From assembly GCA_964562015.1 (NCBI GenBank), contig CAZLRH010000019.1, forward strand, positions 1 to 64,000: a DNA stretch of 64,000 nt, read 5' to 3'. This stretch comes from CAZLRH01 sp964562015 (lineage in GTDB: Bacteria; Verrucomicrobiota; Verrucomicrobiia; Opitutales; JABDGR01). Positions 24,829-34,402 of the stretch are shown piece by piece; position 1 is the first letter of the stretch; each line of letters starts with the position of its first letter. Both the position numbers and the translations under genes were made by a program. The notes beneath the pieces were generated by a model. It was given only the letters and a program-made list of their open reading frames with translations, was not told the origin of the DNA and did not search any database.

Positions 24829-26487
24829 CTACTCCGCCCACGGGCTCACGAGTTTAAACTTGCCCACGTCGAACAAGCCCCGGTCGCCGAGTTTCAGTTG
24901 GGGAATCACCAGCAGCGCCAGAAACGACAGGCACATGTACGGCGCGCGCAACCCGCAGCCCGCGCCGCGCGCGAGGTCCGACAATTCCTTGTACGCCGCG
25001 CCCACTTCCTGCGCCTTGCCCGTGCTCATCAACCCCGCAATGGCGAGTGGCAAAACTTTTTCGACCCGGCCGCCCGCAAAGCTCAGCCCGCCGCCGTGCT
25101 CGATCACAAGATTCACCGCGCGCGCCAAGTCCTCATCGTTGGCGCCCACTGCCACCACGTTGTGCGAATCGTGCGCCACGCTCGACGCGAGCGCTCCTTG
25201 CTTGAGTCCGAAATTCCGCACCAGCGCCACCGCCGGCGGCGCGTTTTCGTAACGATTCACCACCGTCAATTTCAGCAAATCGCGCGCTGGATCGCACGCC
25301 ACGAAGCCTTCTTTCGTAACGAGCGGCAGTTCGACGGTTTCGCCGGTAAAAATCTGGCCGTCGAGCGCCTCGATGACGCGCATCTTTTTGCCGGGCTCGG
25401 CGCGCAACGCGAAATCCGCCGGTTTTTTCGGGCCGGCGCGGAAAAAATTCACGGGCATCACCGGCGCAAACGCCGTGAGCGGCCAGCCGCCTTCGGCCAC
25501 GAGCCGCCCGTTCACCCACGTTCGCCGCACGCGAAAATCCGTCAAATTATCCACCTCAATAAGGTCCGCCGGGTCGCCCGCTTGGAGCAAGCCCACCGGC
25601 AGGCCGTAGTGTTTGATGGGATTGAGCGTCGCCGCGCGCAACGCCGTCATCGGCGGCACGCCATTGGCCACGGCGCGGCGCACCATCGCGTCAATTTGTG
25701 AGACGAGCAATTCGTCCGGATGTTTGTCGTCGCTGCAAAAACCGCAATATTCCGGCGCCTCGAGGAGCAGCGGCCACAAGGCGTCGAAATTCCGCGCCGC
25801 CGAACCTTCGCGAATCCACACCTTCATGCCCAGCGCCGCGCGCTGCCGGGCCTCCTCGAGTGTGCGGCACTCGTGGTCGGTCTCGATGCCCGCCGCGATA
25901 TATTTTTTCAAATCCTCGCCGAGGACGCCCGGCGAGTGGCCGTCCACGCGTTTGCCGCGTTTTTTCGCCTCGGCCACAATGGCGACCATCAGCGGATCTT
26001 TGAAAATGACGCCCGGGAAATTCATCACCTCGGACAAATAGAGCACCGCGGGATCGTCCAGCAATTCGCCCACCTCTTTCGCCCCGAATTTCGCGCCCGC
26101 AGTTTCAAAGCTTGTGGCCGGCACGCACGACGGCGCGCCGAAGAAAATCTTGCACGCCGCGCGTTGCGAGTCCGCCAGCATCCAGCGCACGCCCGGAATC
26201 CCGAGCACATTCGCTATCTCATGCGGGTCGCTGACGGTGGCCACGGTCCCGTGCACGACCGCCACGCGCGCGAACTCCGTCGGCGGCAGCATCGAGCTTT
26301 CGACATGCACATGCGCGTCCACGAAGCCCGGCAGGAACCACGGCGCATTCGCTTGCGGCGGCCCGCCGGCCTGGACACCCGCGATGCGGCCGCCCGCCAG
26401 GAAAATCTTCCCCGCAAACATCCGTCCGCCCACGACGTCCACGATATTGCCGGTCAAAACCTGGTTTGGATTCTCGCCATCTGCCAT
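24829..26487 (-). CDS. ade: Adenine deaminase
   Basis: A 552-residue amidohydrolase that deaminates adenine to hypoxanthine. Signatures are PGFVDAHVHVESSMLPP, HGTVATVSDPHEIANVLG, MNFPGV, DGHSPGV and FCSDDKHPDEL, which carry the binuclear-metal ligands, and the C-terminal HDSHNVVAVGAN. The ATG at 26487 (MADGENPNQVL) is preferred; a longer start at 26559 adds 24 residues. It is followed directly by guaB, so hypoxanthine formed here could be salvaged to IMP and oxidised towards GMP. It is divergent from the secreted protease-like gene, with a 106-bp spacer. Confidence 0.92.
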   Translation of the reverse strand: MADGENPNQVLTGNIVDVVGGRMFAGKIFLAGGRIAGVQAGGPPQANAPWFLPGFVDAHVHVESSMLPPTEFARVAVVHGTVATVSDPHEIANVLGIPGVRWMLADSQRAACKIFFGAPSCVPATSFETAGAKFGAKEVGELLDDPAVLYLSEVMNFPGVIFKDPLMVAIVAEAKKRGKRVDGHSPGVLGEDLKKYIAAGIETDHECRTLEEARQRAALGMKVWIREGSAARNFDALWPLLLEAPEYCGFCSDDKHPDELLVSQIDAMVRRAVANGVPPMTALRAATLNPIKHYGLPVGLLQAGDPADLIEVDNLTDFRVRRTWVNGRLVAEGGWPLTAFAPVMPVNFFRAGPKKPADFALRAEPGKKMRVIEALDGQIFTGETVELPLVTKEGFVACDPARDLLKLTVVNRYENAPPAVALVRNFGLKQGALASSVAHDSHNVVAVGANDEDLARAVNLVIEHGGGLSFAGGRVEKVLPLAIAGLMSTGKAQEVGAAYKELSDLARGAGCGLRAPYMCLSFLALLVIPQLKLGDRGLFDVGKFKLVSPWAE

Positions 26488-26593
26488 GGTCGAAATCGTG
26501 CCTGCGTCGCCCGCCCGCGCAAGCGTGGAATTGGGTGAAGGCGGAATGGCGAAATTCATTTACTCCGCGGCTCTAAACTCCGAAACTCCCGCC

Positions 26594-28489
26594 ATGCCTT
26601 CAAACCGCCGCCTCCCGTCCCGCCTTATAGCCCTCGTCCTTTTCTCCCTCGTGGCTTCGTCCGCGCTCGTCCGCGCCGCCACCCCTGCCGCGAATCCCCG
26701 CGACGGCTACGCCGGCTTCACCCAGTACTACACGCTGCCGTATGCGAATGATCCCGGTTTCGGGGCGGCCAATCCCAAAGACCCGACGATCAAGCTCATC
26801 GTTGCCAATACTACCTTCGAGGTTCCGTTGGACACCGGTTCGCGCGCGCTCTACCTGAGTGCCGCGGCGCTGCCGTCCAACATCACCCTGAACGGCCCCG
26901 AGGGGCACGTCTATCTCAACAGCAGCGGTCGTATTTTCAACGGCACCTGGACGAACACGACGGTGGTGTTTCCCGACGCTGTCGGCGCGGGTGGCGCCAC
27001 CGGCCCGGCGACGGCGACGATGTCAGTGCTCGTCGTGCAGTCCGTCACCTGCTCCGCGGTGCCGCCGCCCGGCACCTCCGTCGCGGAAACCACGTTCGGC
27101 ACCATCCCGGAGTCGGGCAATGTCGTGCTGGCCAACGGAGGCGGCAATCTGGCGTTCAGCAACTACGTGGTGACCCTCACGCCGGGCCAGGTCGTCGCCT
27201 ACGCCGATAACGAGGGCATCCTCGGCAACGTCTCGAATTTCGGCGTCGGCTTCGACCGCACGGGCGTCGGCACCGCACCGGTCAACGATGATTACAACCA
27301 GCAATACGACGCATTCTTCAATCTCGCCGAAATGCGTGCGGGCACCATGGTGCCAGGTTACATTTTGATGGAAACGGCGGTCCAGCTCGGCCTGACGCAG
27401 AATACCACCGGCTATGCATACACCAATCTTGCCCCCACCGGTTTCAGCCAGATTCCGCCCAGCCCGCCGGACTGGCAGGCGCCCACGGGCACGTTGGTTT
27501 ACGGCGGCAAAACCTATGCCACGGGCCAGCTCGTCATCGATATTGGCATTTCCCACGGCATCATGACGCTGCCGGGCCAGCCGACTTCGGGCACGACGGT
27601 CGATTTGCCCATCACGGTCAACCTCATCAATTCCGGCGGCGCGGTCAGCTATGTCATCAACAACTCCACGGCCAATCTCCTGAACCCCGTGCTCGACGGC
27701 AATCTCTCCATTTCCTGGTTCGCACCGCTGGACGGCATCTATTCCGAGAACCTGCCGCCGTACCGCGGCCAGCTTTTTAACACCGGCCGCGATGTGCTCA
27801 ATGCCTATAATTTCCTCTACGACGCCGCGCACGGCTACCTCGGCCTGCTGCCCAATGGCAACAGCGTGCCCTCGGCCGGCCTTAAATTCACCGCGGGTTT
27901 TTACCCCAGCCCGGTGGTGCCGTCGTCGCCTGTCATCAATGTCCAGCCGGTCAAGCAGGCGGCCAAATTCGGGGGCACGGTGACCTTCTCCGCCTCCGTC
28001 TTGGGCAATCCCCCGCCCACGTTTCAATGGCAGATCTCCCTCGATGGCGGCAAGACCTGGCGCAACCTGACCAGCTCCAGTGTCTATCGTGGTGCGACGA
28101 CGGACGCGCTCACCCTCAAAGCCAATGCCTCGATGAACGGCAACCTTTTCCGCGTGGTGGCGACGAATGCCGCCGGTCGCCGCACCAGCACCGCTGTTGG
28201 CCTCGCGGTCGGCACGTTCCCGGTCATCACCGGCCAGCCGGTGGGCCAGACTGTGCGCGCGGGTCAGACCGTAATCTTCACCGCCACGGCCACGGGTACC
28301 GGTCCCTTGTCCTACGCCTGGTATTTCAACGGCAAGAAACTGGCCGGCGGCGCTCACGTCAAATGGCCCAACCGTCTCACCATGCTGCTGCTGCGGGTGA
28401 CTCCGGCCAATGCCGGCAATTACCGCCTGACCGTCACCAATGCGGTCGGCTCAGTCACCAGCAACGCCGTCGCCCTGAAGGTGCGTTGA
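26594..28489 (+). CDS. Secreted pepsin-like aspartic protease with two Ig-like domains
   Basis: A 631-residue exported protein. Residues 1-29 form a signal peptide (LIALVLFSLVASSALVRA). Residues ~45-330 look like a two-lobed aspartic protease: FEVPLDTGSRALYLSA carries the first catalytic Asp (80), GILGNVSNFGVGF matches the mid-domain strand, and LVIDIGISHGIMTLP carries a second Asp (316) in the position of the second D-T/S-G. From ~425 there are two Ig-like domains (FQWQISLDGGKTWRNL; YAWYFNGKKLAGG) that probably anchor or bind substrate. Two-lobed pepsins are rare in bacteria. The second motif is D-I-G, so activity is uncertain. Family assignment is by motif reading only. Confidence 0.6.
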   Translation: MPSNRRLPSRLIALVLFSLVASSALVRAATPAANPRDGYAGFTQYYTLPYANDPGFGAANPKDPTIKLIVANTTFEVPLDTGSRALYLSAAALPSNITLNGPEGHVYLNSSGRIFNGTWTNTTVVFPDAVGAGGATGPATATMSVLVVQSVTCSAVPPPGTSVAETTFGTIPESGNVVLANGGGNLAFSNYVVTLTPGQVVAYADNEGILGNVSNFGVGFDRTGVGTAPVNDDYNQQYDAFFNLAEMRAGTMVPGYILMETAVQLGLTQNTTGYAYTNLAPTGFSQIPPSPPDWQAPTGTLVYGGKTYATGQLVIDIGISHGIMTLPGQPTSGTTVDLPITVNLINSGGAVSYVINNSTANLLNPVLDGNLSISWFAPLDGIYSENLPPYRGQLFNTGRDVLNAYNFLYDAAHGYLGLLPNGNSVPSAGLKFTAGFYPSPVVPSSPVINVQPVKQAAKFGGTVTFSASVLGNPPPTFQWQISLDGGKTWRNLTSSSVYRGATTDALTLKANASMNGNLFRVVATNAAGRRTSTAVGLAVGTFPVITGQPVGQTVRAGQTVIFTATATGTGPLSYAWYFNGKKLAGGAHVKWPNRLTMLLLRVTPANAGNYRLTVTNAVGSVTSNAVALKVR

Positions 28490-28556
28490 AAAACGCCGCG
28501 CGCCGCGCGCGATTGGGTTTTCCCTCGGGGCGGTGACGTTCCGCGGTCGATTTTGA

Positions 28557-28584
28557 TTGCATCAAACGTTGTTACGCCTATAGT
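28557..28584 (+). promoter_or_regulatory. Possible sigma-70 type promoter of the RHH gene
   Basis: TTGCAT (28557-28562) and TATAGT (28579-28584) are separated by 16 bp and lie just before the ATG at 28595. If used, the 5' leader would be very short or absent. Confidence 0.3.
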
Positions 28585-28594
28585 AATGGTCTCT

Positions 28595-28774
28595 ATGGCA
28601 AAAAAATCCAGCAAAGTAACCCGTGCCGCTCGCGGCCAGGGGATGACAATGATTTCAATTTCGGTAGCGGAAAGCCTCGTCGCCAAAATCGATGCGATGG
28701 CCGCGGCTGAGCGCCGCAATCGCTCCAACTTCATCGCGAATGTGATGGAGCAGTACACCAAGCGCGGCAAGTAG
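28595..28774 (+). CDS. Ribbon-helix-helix DNA-binding protein
   Basis: A 59-residue basic protein. The strand TMISISVAESLVAKIDAMAAAERRNRSNFIANVMEQY has the beta-strand plus two-helix pattern of CopG/MetJ-type RHH regulators. It stands alone: no toxin gene follows, since the next stretch to 29128 has no supportable gene (an 85-codon frame at 28782-29039 shows no domain features). It may be a regulator of the adjacent secreted proteins, but nothing in the sequence proves this. The start ATG at 28595 is chosen because the longer frame uses TTG and adds unrelated residues. Confidence 0.7.
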   Translation: MAKKSSKVTRAARGQGMTMISISVAESLVAKIDAMAAAERRNRSNFIANVMEQYTKRGK

Positions 28775-29128
28775 CCGGTGCTTGGAGGATGGCCGCTGCG
28801 GCGGTGTTTGGGCAGGACGGAAGCAAGGACTCGCTTTTTCCGTTGGTTTGTCGTGGCCCGAGGCCGAGGTTCAGGCCAGGTCCACCATCCCGTTTGGCCA
28901 AATTATCGAAGTTAACCTTCGGTCAGGGATGAGCCGCGTACCTAGGTTTCCTCTCGCCGTAGGCGCAAGAGGGTCGGTCAAACGCTATTGGCTTCCGGGC
29001 GGGAATTATGCGCTAGAGATTAGTTTGACACGGAATTAACCCTAGTGTCTTTTTTAGGTGCTCTGCCTTATATTCTCCACGCCTGCACGTGTGAAGAGGA
29101 TTGGCTCAACTCGGTTAATTTCACTCCC

Positions 29129-31399
29129 ATGGTGCTACTGCCTTCGCTTCGCCTTGCTCTTATTCTTCCGCTGGCCCTTCTGGGTGGGCTCCTGCTCGGA
29201 GGCGCACGCGTGCGCGCGGACACCATCTATGTGGTGGATGAAGGCAATAATACCGTGGAACGATACGATGCCGACGGAACTTTCCTCGGTGTCTTCGCCA
29301 CCGCCAACTTGAACCAGCCGAGCGCCCTGGCTTTTTCCAGCGGGGGTAATCTCTTTGTCGCCAATTATGGCGACAATACGATTCAGCAGTTTGACGGCAC
29401 GACGGGGAACTATGTCGGCGTCTTCGCCAATACCGGTCCCCTTCCAGTGGCAATAGCCTTTGCTGCCAGTGGCAATCTGTTTGTGGCGGATATTGCGAAA
29501 AACATAACCCAATATGATGGCCAAACCGGCCTCCAGGTTGGCAGCCCATTTCACAACAACTTTTCTTACACTGCGGGTTTGGCGGCGAGTCTGAGCGGCA
29601 ATGTGTTCGGTGCCGAATTTAGCCAAGCTGTCGTGCTGCAATTGGATGGGGTGAGCGGAGCCTTCGTGGGCAATTTTGCGGTAACAGGTCTGGCTCAGCC
29701 GTTGGCCTTGGCTTTTGCCAGCAGCGGCAATCTTTTCGTCACTAACGGCGATGGCAATATCACCGAATTCGAAGGAAGTACTGGAAATTTTGTGGGGGTT
29801 TTCGCCAATACCGGCTCCGCCAACAATCGCGGCGTGGCGTTTGCAAGTAGCGGCAATCTCTATGTCACCGATCTCGGGAGCCAAACCGTCAGCCAATATA
29901 ACGGCACGACCGGCGCTTTCGTGGGGTCTTTTGGTTCTGGCCAGTTGGTATTTCCCTGGGGGATCGCCATTCGGAGTTCCGCCCCGCCGAATTTCACCAC
30001 CCAGCCGGGCAATCAAACCGTGGTGCTGGGCGGTAATGCGACGTTTCTCTCGGCGGCCGATGGTAACGCCACTTACCAATGGCAACTCAAGCACGGTAGC
30101 GGCAATTTTTCGAACCTCACTGATGACAGCACCTACTCCGGCGTCATGACCGCAAACCTGACCGTCACCAATGCGACGGCCACGATGGATGGCGACCAGC
30201 TTCAGGTCATCGCCACCAATGGAGCCGGCTCCAATACGAGTGATGTCGCTTTGCTCACCGTTAATTCCCCGCCGGCTTTCACCCTGCAACCCGGTAATCA
30301 AACGATTCTGGTCGGCGGCAATGCGACTTTCACCTCGGCGGCCGGCGGCAATGCCACCTTCCAGTGGCAACTCAAGCATGGCAGCGGCAATTTCGGCAAT
30401 CTGAGTGAAAGCAGCACTTATGTCGGTGTCACCACGGCCAACCTGACCGTGACCAACACGACCGCCGGTATGTCCAGCGACCAATTCCGGGTCGTTGCTT
30501 CCAATCTCGGTGGTTCAAACACGAGCAATATCGCCCTCCTCACGGCGAATACCCCGCCGGCCTTCACCACGCAGCCGGCCAACGTCACCCTGACTGAGCC
30601 GGGCACGGCCACCTTCTCGATCCTCGCTTCCGGCACAGTACCGTTGACTTACCAGTGGCAGGTCAAGCATGGCACGGGTGACTTTGCCAACCTCACCAAC
30701 ACCGGCTCTTACGGCGGCACGACTACGGCCAGTCTTACGGTAAGTAACACCTCCGTTGCCATGTCCGGCGATCAATTCCAGGTCATCGTCACCGGCCCCG
30801 GTGGTTCCCGCACTAGCGATGTCGTGATTCTCACGGTGAAAAATGCCATCACCATTCAGACCCAGCCAGTCGGCGGCGATGCCGTCAAGGACGGTGACTT
30901 TACCCTGACGGTCAAGGCCAAGGGTCCTGGCGTGCTGGTTTATCAATGGAAAAAAGATGGCGTTAATCTCCAGCTCGACCCGGGCCGCATCACCGGGGTC
31001 AAGACCGAGGCGTTGACCTTGCACGGAGTGGTGCAAAGCGATGCGGGCAACTACCAGGTAGTCATCACCAGCGGCAGCAGCACCCTCGCCAGTGCCGTCG
31101 TGGTGGTGCGGGTGCGCGCCGCCGTGCGGGTCACCAAGCAGCCCATTGATCTCACCGTCAAATCCGGCCAGGACGCCTCTTTCAGCGTCACAGTCGCCGG
31201 TTCCACGGACTCGCTCACCTATCAATGGCTCAAAAATGGCAAGACCCTCGCGGACAAACCGGGCCACATTTCCGGGACCACCACCGCCAAATTGGTCATC
31301 TCAGGGGCCAAGGAAGCCGACGGCGCGTTCTACTCCGTGCTGGTGACAAACTCGGTCAGCACGGCCACCAGCGATAAGGCTCGGCTCATCATCGAGTAA
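29129..31399 (+). CDS. Secreted NHL-type beta-propeller protein with Ig-like repeats
   Basis: A 756-residue exported protein. The signal peptide is MVLLPSLRLALILPLALLGG through ARVRA. Residues ~35-310 hold six or more propeller repeats of the NHL/SMP-30 type (for example GNLFVANYGDNTIQQFDGTTG, with recurring SSGNLFV and YVGVFANTG). Residues ~320-756 hold about five tandem Ig-like domains; the first three are very similar to each other (AFTTQPGNQT, FQWQLKHGSGNFGNL, TVTNTTAGMSSDQF). It probably binds an extracellular ligand. The Ig repeats recall the neighbouring protease-like protein, and the two may share a function. The start at 29129 is preferred over 29045 because it begins the signal peptide. 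Confidence 0.75.
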   Translation: MVLLPSLRLALILPLALLGGLLLGGARVRADTIYVVDEGNNTVERYDADGTFLGVFATANLNQPSALAFSSGGNLFVANYGDNTIQQFDGTTGNYVGVFANTGPLPVAIAFAASGNLFVADIAKNITQYDGQTGLQVGSPFHNNFSYTAGLAASLSGNVFGAEFSQAVVLQLDGVSGAFVGNFAVTGLAQPLALAFASSGNLFVTNGDGNITEFEGSTGNFVGVFANTGSANNRGVAFASSGNLYVTDLGSQTVSQYNGTTGAFVGSFGSGQLVFPWGIAIRSSAPPNFTTQPGNQTVVLGGNATFLSAADGNATYQWQLKHGSGNFSNLTDDSTYSGVMTANLTVTNATATMDGDQLQVIATNGAGSNTSDVALLTVNSPPAFTLQPGNQTILVGGNATFTSAAGGNATFQWQLKHGSGNFGNLSESSTYVGVTTANLTVTNTTAGMSSDQFRVVASNLGGSNTSNIALLTANTPPAFTTQPANVTLTEPGTATFSILASGTVPLTYQWQVKHGTGDFANLTNTGSYGGTTTASLTVSNTSVAMSGDQFQVIVTGPGGSRTSDVVILTVKNAITIQTQPVGGDAVKDGDFTLTVKAKGPGVLVYQWKKDGVNLQLDPGRITGVKTEALTLHGVVQSDAGNYQVVITSGSSTLASAVVVVRVRAAVRVTKQPIDLTVKSGQDASFSVTVAGSTDSLTYQWLKNGKTLADKPGHISGTTTAKLVISGAKEADGAFYSVLVTNSVSTATSDKARLIIE

Positions 31400-31616
31400 G
31401 GGGCCGGCAGCGGCAGCCGCGCCGAAGGATCGTCCGCGCCAGAACTGCCGCGCTCGCGGTCGTGCGTTCGTCGGCGCTGCTTTCGGCCAAGAGGCGCGCC
31501 AGGCGGATGGAGCGTTCCTGTTCGCGCTGGCCGGCCCTCGCACCGAAGTTTTCTCCCGCGCGTCGCGGCGCCGCCGGGGCGGGCCCGCGCATGGGTGGAT
31601 GGAGCAGCGCCTTCAT
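31389..31616 (-). CDS. Small basic hypothetical protein
   Basis: A 75-residue frame on minus (MKALLHPPMRGPAPAAP, then a helical RSIRLARLLAESSADERTTAS, ending in a basic tail). It lies downstream of the last phage-type gene and overlaps the stop of the convergent propeller gene by 11 bp. No family is recognised; its only support is frame length, position and amphipathic content. The remainder of the region to 31712 is AT-richer and holds no other gene. Confidence 0.3.
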   Translation of the reverse strand: MKALLHPPMRGPAPAAPRRAGENFGARAGQREQERSIRLARLLAESSADERTTASAAVLARTILRRGCRCRPLTR

Positions 31617-31712
31617 TTACCTACCGTTCTTCGTAAACTTTGTATCCTGCTTCGTTTTGAAATACCGCCATGTCCTTTGCCGTTTCTTAAATTTTCAATT
31701 TTGAATATTGAA

Positions 31713-32417
31713 TTACTCGCTTACTTCAATCTGCGGATCGCCCATCAAGTATTCCCAGCCGGTTTCCCGGATCAACAGCGTGCCCGGATCGGGCGTCGCG
31801 GGCGTGCCGGCGCCGCCGAGCACCATGTCCACATCCGTGGCCGCAAACGGCCCGATGACAATCGGGTCCACGTCCTCCCAATCGCCGATGTCGCCGAAGA
31901 AATCCGGCTCGCGCGGGCCGTCCCGCGAGCGGCGGCTCAGCGGCAGGTAAATGGTGTAATTGCGGCCGATCATCAGCGCGTGCGCGAACACGCAATAAAA
32001 CACCTTGCGCTGGATGAACCGGTACTCCGTGCGCGCCTCCTGGATGGTGGACTGCTCTTGCGCGACAATGGTGCCGTTATTGGCGGCCGCGCGCGCCAGC
32101 GCGTCGCCCTTAGTGTCCTCGTCGCTCAAATCAAAATAGACAAAGGGAACGGTGGTGCCGTCGCCCAACCGGCTGCGGGTCGGCGATATTTCGACGCAAC
32201 TGACGGAAGTGTCCACGTCGCAGATATTCTCCTGCGGCCCCACGGTGATCGCGCCTTTTGCGCCGGCGAGCTGGTTGCCGAACTGGTCGATGCCGTAGAA
32301 GCCCGAATCCGCGCCCGACAAATCCTCGCGCCGGTAAATCGTGGCCGGTTCGTCGGATTCGCCAAACGCCCGCCAGCCGGCCAGGCCGGCATTGAGTTGA
32401 AAACTCTTGAACGCCAT
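31713..32417 (-). CDS. Phage-module protein of unknown function
   Basis: About 234 residues when started at the ATG of 32417 (MAFKSFQLNAGLAGWRAFG); a longer frame back to 32561 contains a Cys-rich segment TRANGSTYLHTCPCPWAE that may also be coding. The protein is rich in beta-strand-like segments and acidic loops. It sits at the distal end of the capsid/tail gene run. No family is recognised. The position after the hub-like gene suggests a tail-tip or baseplate role, but this is inference. The start is uncertain. Confidence 0.45.
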   Translation of the reverse strand: MAFKSFQLNAGLAGWRAFGESDEPATIYRREDLSGADSGFYGIDQFGNQLAGAKGAITVGPQENICDVDTSVSCVEISPTRSRLGDGTTVPFVYFDLSDEDTKGDALARAAANNGTIVAQEQSTIQEARTEYRFIQRKVFYCVFAHALMIGRNYTIYLPLSRRSRDGPREPDFFGDIGDWEDVDPIVIGPFAATDVDMVLGGAGTPATPDPGTLLIRETGWEYLMGDPQIEVSE

Positions 32418-32579
32418 CTCCGCCCAGGGACACGGGCAGGTGTGCAAATACGTCGAGCCATTGGCCCGCGTGCAGCAGGTGCTTAATAATTGGGGAACAG
32501 AGGGCACGAGAAATTTGGTAAGAAGAATTTTGCCATTGGAAGTCGGAATGCGGCACACCAACTTCTAGCTGCTGGCTGC

Positions 32580-34316
32580 TCACGGATCATACGTCTCCGA
32601 GCAAAGCGCGAGCACTCGTTTCGACACGCCGTCCACGCAGACTTCCAACTCGCGCAGTTGCACCGTCAGCGCGCGCGACATCGCGCCCGTATCAAGGATA
32701 ATGGCCCGGTCGGGATTTTCCGGATCGGCAAGTTTCAACCGCTTATAGGCTGCGGGGCCGGCGGTGGTATTTTCCAGCCGATGATGCACGCCGTGCTCGA
32801 TTTCGGCGGTCGCGGTCGGTTTGCCCGTGCCGCGCACCGGCGCGCTCGGGCTCGGTTCGCGCCGGCGATTCGCCTTCAGCAAAGTTTCCCAATCGCTCGC
32901 GCCCAATTGCCGCGGCGGTCCGAAATGGATGCGCGTCAGACCTTCATCCACATGCTCCTCCACTTCCTGCACCAGCGCATGCATCGCCGCCCACGCGCTT
33001 TGCCCGGCACTCACCTCGAGTCGCGCGCCCAGCCATGGTGTGTCGGCCGCTTCAGGGGCTATCCATTCCGCCACGCCTTCGTAATGGAGTGTGCCCACGG
33101 CCGCCAGCAGACTCGCCGCGAGGCCGGTCGGAGCGATTTCCTCCGGCGTGTAGCTCGCCAGTTGAAAATAGGTCATATTGATGGCATCGGTCGCCATCAA
33201 ACGCACCGCCATCCGGCGGGTGACGGATTCGTTTTCCGTCGCGTAGGAAATATCGGCGCTCACCACATCCGGCGCCGCCGCGCAACCCATCCAGGGCGCC
33301 ACTCCGCCGCTGACCAACTCGCGCGGCAGCGTGCCGTCGCGGGCGGGATTCGCCACGGTGATGTCCTCGACGGCCAGGCCGCGCAACGCCGGGTGATGGT
33401 CGCGCCACCAGGCCGCGCTCGTGGAATCAATGGTGGCGGCTGTCACGTCTTGTTTCACGTAACTCGCATGCAACCCGCGCAGCGGCGTCGTCAACACGAG
33501 CGCTTTTAAGTCCGTGCCGTCGGCGCCGCTGGGCGCGGCGTCCGTTTCGGTCGTCGACCACTGGAAACCGTCCTCGACATGGGTTTTCTCGTACTTGATC
33601 ACGACCGAGGTGCGCACCAAATCATGCCGCGGTGCGATTTCCAGCCGCTGCAAGTCGGGCAGCGCCAGCGCACGGCTCGCCAGTGCGCCGCGCCGCGCGA
33701 GATGCAGCGTCGGTTTGGGCGAGGTCGAGTAATCGAGCCATGTCACGGCGTCCGGCGTCCAGCGCAACACCCGGCGCAGCGCCTCTGCACAGCTCAAATC
33801 GCGCGCTTCGTCCAGCGGCATTGGCGAATTCAAACTGCATTCGCCCAGTTGCAACGGCGCGCCTGCCGCAATGGCGTAGTTCACAATCGCCGTCGCCTGG
33901 TCGGCGGCGGAAAGTGCCGCGCCGCTGTCCGCCTGGCCCAGCACGACGCGGCCTTTTGCCACGGCGTGCAGTCCGCTGTGTGCGTCGCCCGGATTGGCCG
34001 CCTGCTGCCAGAATTGCTGGTAAACCAGATTCTCCAAGTGCCACCACGGGCCGCTAAACTCGTAATCCTGTGTCTCGCCCTGCGGAGCACCCGCGACCGG
34101 CAGACGCGTCACCACGCCGCGAAACCAGAGTGCGCCGTCGCGCCGCAAAACGATCGCGGACTCCGAGGCAAACAGGGGCGCGCTCGTCATGTCCGCGCCG
34201 TCGTGGCGCACGGTGACGACATCGGCCCGTTGGCTCATCCGTGCCCGGCGTAATCGGCCCAAGCCCCACTCCGCGAGGGGCCGCTCCACATTATTATATT
34301 CAAGGGTCCACGACAT
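32580..34316 (-). CDS. gpD-like tail hub/late-control protein
   Basis: A 578-residue protein. The N-terminus (ADVVTVRHDGADMTSAPLF, ALWFRGVVTRLPVAG, YEFSGPWWHLENLVYQQ) resembles the barrel-like opening domain of phage gpD/gp27-type baseplate hubs. The middle part (DEARDLSCAEALRRVLRWTPDAVTWLDYST) matches the substrate-like fold seen in the same family, and the C-terminal third is variable. Hubs cap the tail tube and hold the spike. It belongs to the phage-type run on minus. The assignment is by pattern only, without a match to a named family. Confidence 0.5.
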   Translation of the reverse strand: MSWTLEYNNVERPLAEWGLGRLRRARMSQRADVVTVRHDGADMTSAPLFASESAIVLRRDGALWFRGVVTRLPVAGAPQGETQDYEFSGPWWHLENLVYQQFWQQAANPGDAHSGLHAVAKGRVVLGQADSGAALSAADQATAIVNYAIAAGAPLQLGECSLNSPMPLDEARDLSCAEALRRVLRWTPDAVTWLDYSTSPKPTLHLARRGALASRALALPDLQRLEIAPRHDLVRTSVVIKYEKTHVEDGFQWSTTETDAAPSGADGTDLKALVLTTPLRGLHASYVKQDVTAATIDSTSAAWWRDHHPALRGLAVEDITVANPARDGTLPRELVSGGVAPWMGCAAAPDVVSADISYATENESVTRRMAVRLMATDAINMTYFQLASYTPEEIAPTGLAASLLAAVGTLHYEGVAEWIAPEAADTPWLGARLEVSAGQSAWAAMHALVQEVEEHVDEGLTRIHFGPPRQLGASDWETLLKANRRREPSPSAPVRGTGKPTATAEIEHGVHHRLENTTAGPAAYKRLKLADPENPDRAIILDTGAMSRALTVQLRELEVCVDGVSKRVLALCSETYDP

Positions 34317-34402
34317 GGATGAATGGGTTTCGCCGTCAATCTCGGTGGTCGGTTTTCACTCGCCCGGAAGGCGCGGAAATGAGGTATGACGAGTGTGCGG
34401 GC

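Noticed and set aside
28782..29039. 85-codon plus-strand frame after the RHH gene
   Set aside because: No recognisable domain, composition not distinctive, and no start signal; left as spacer.
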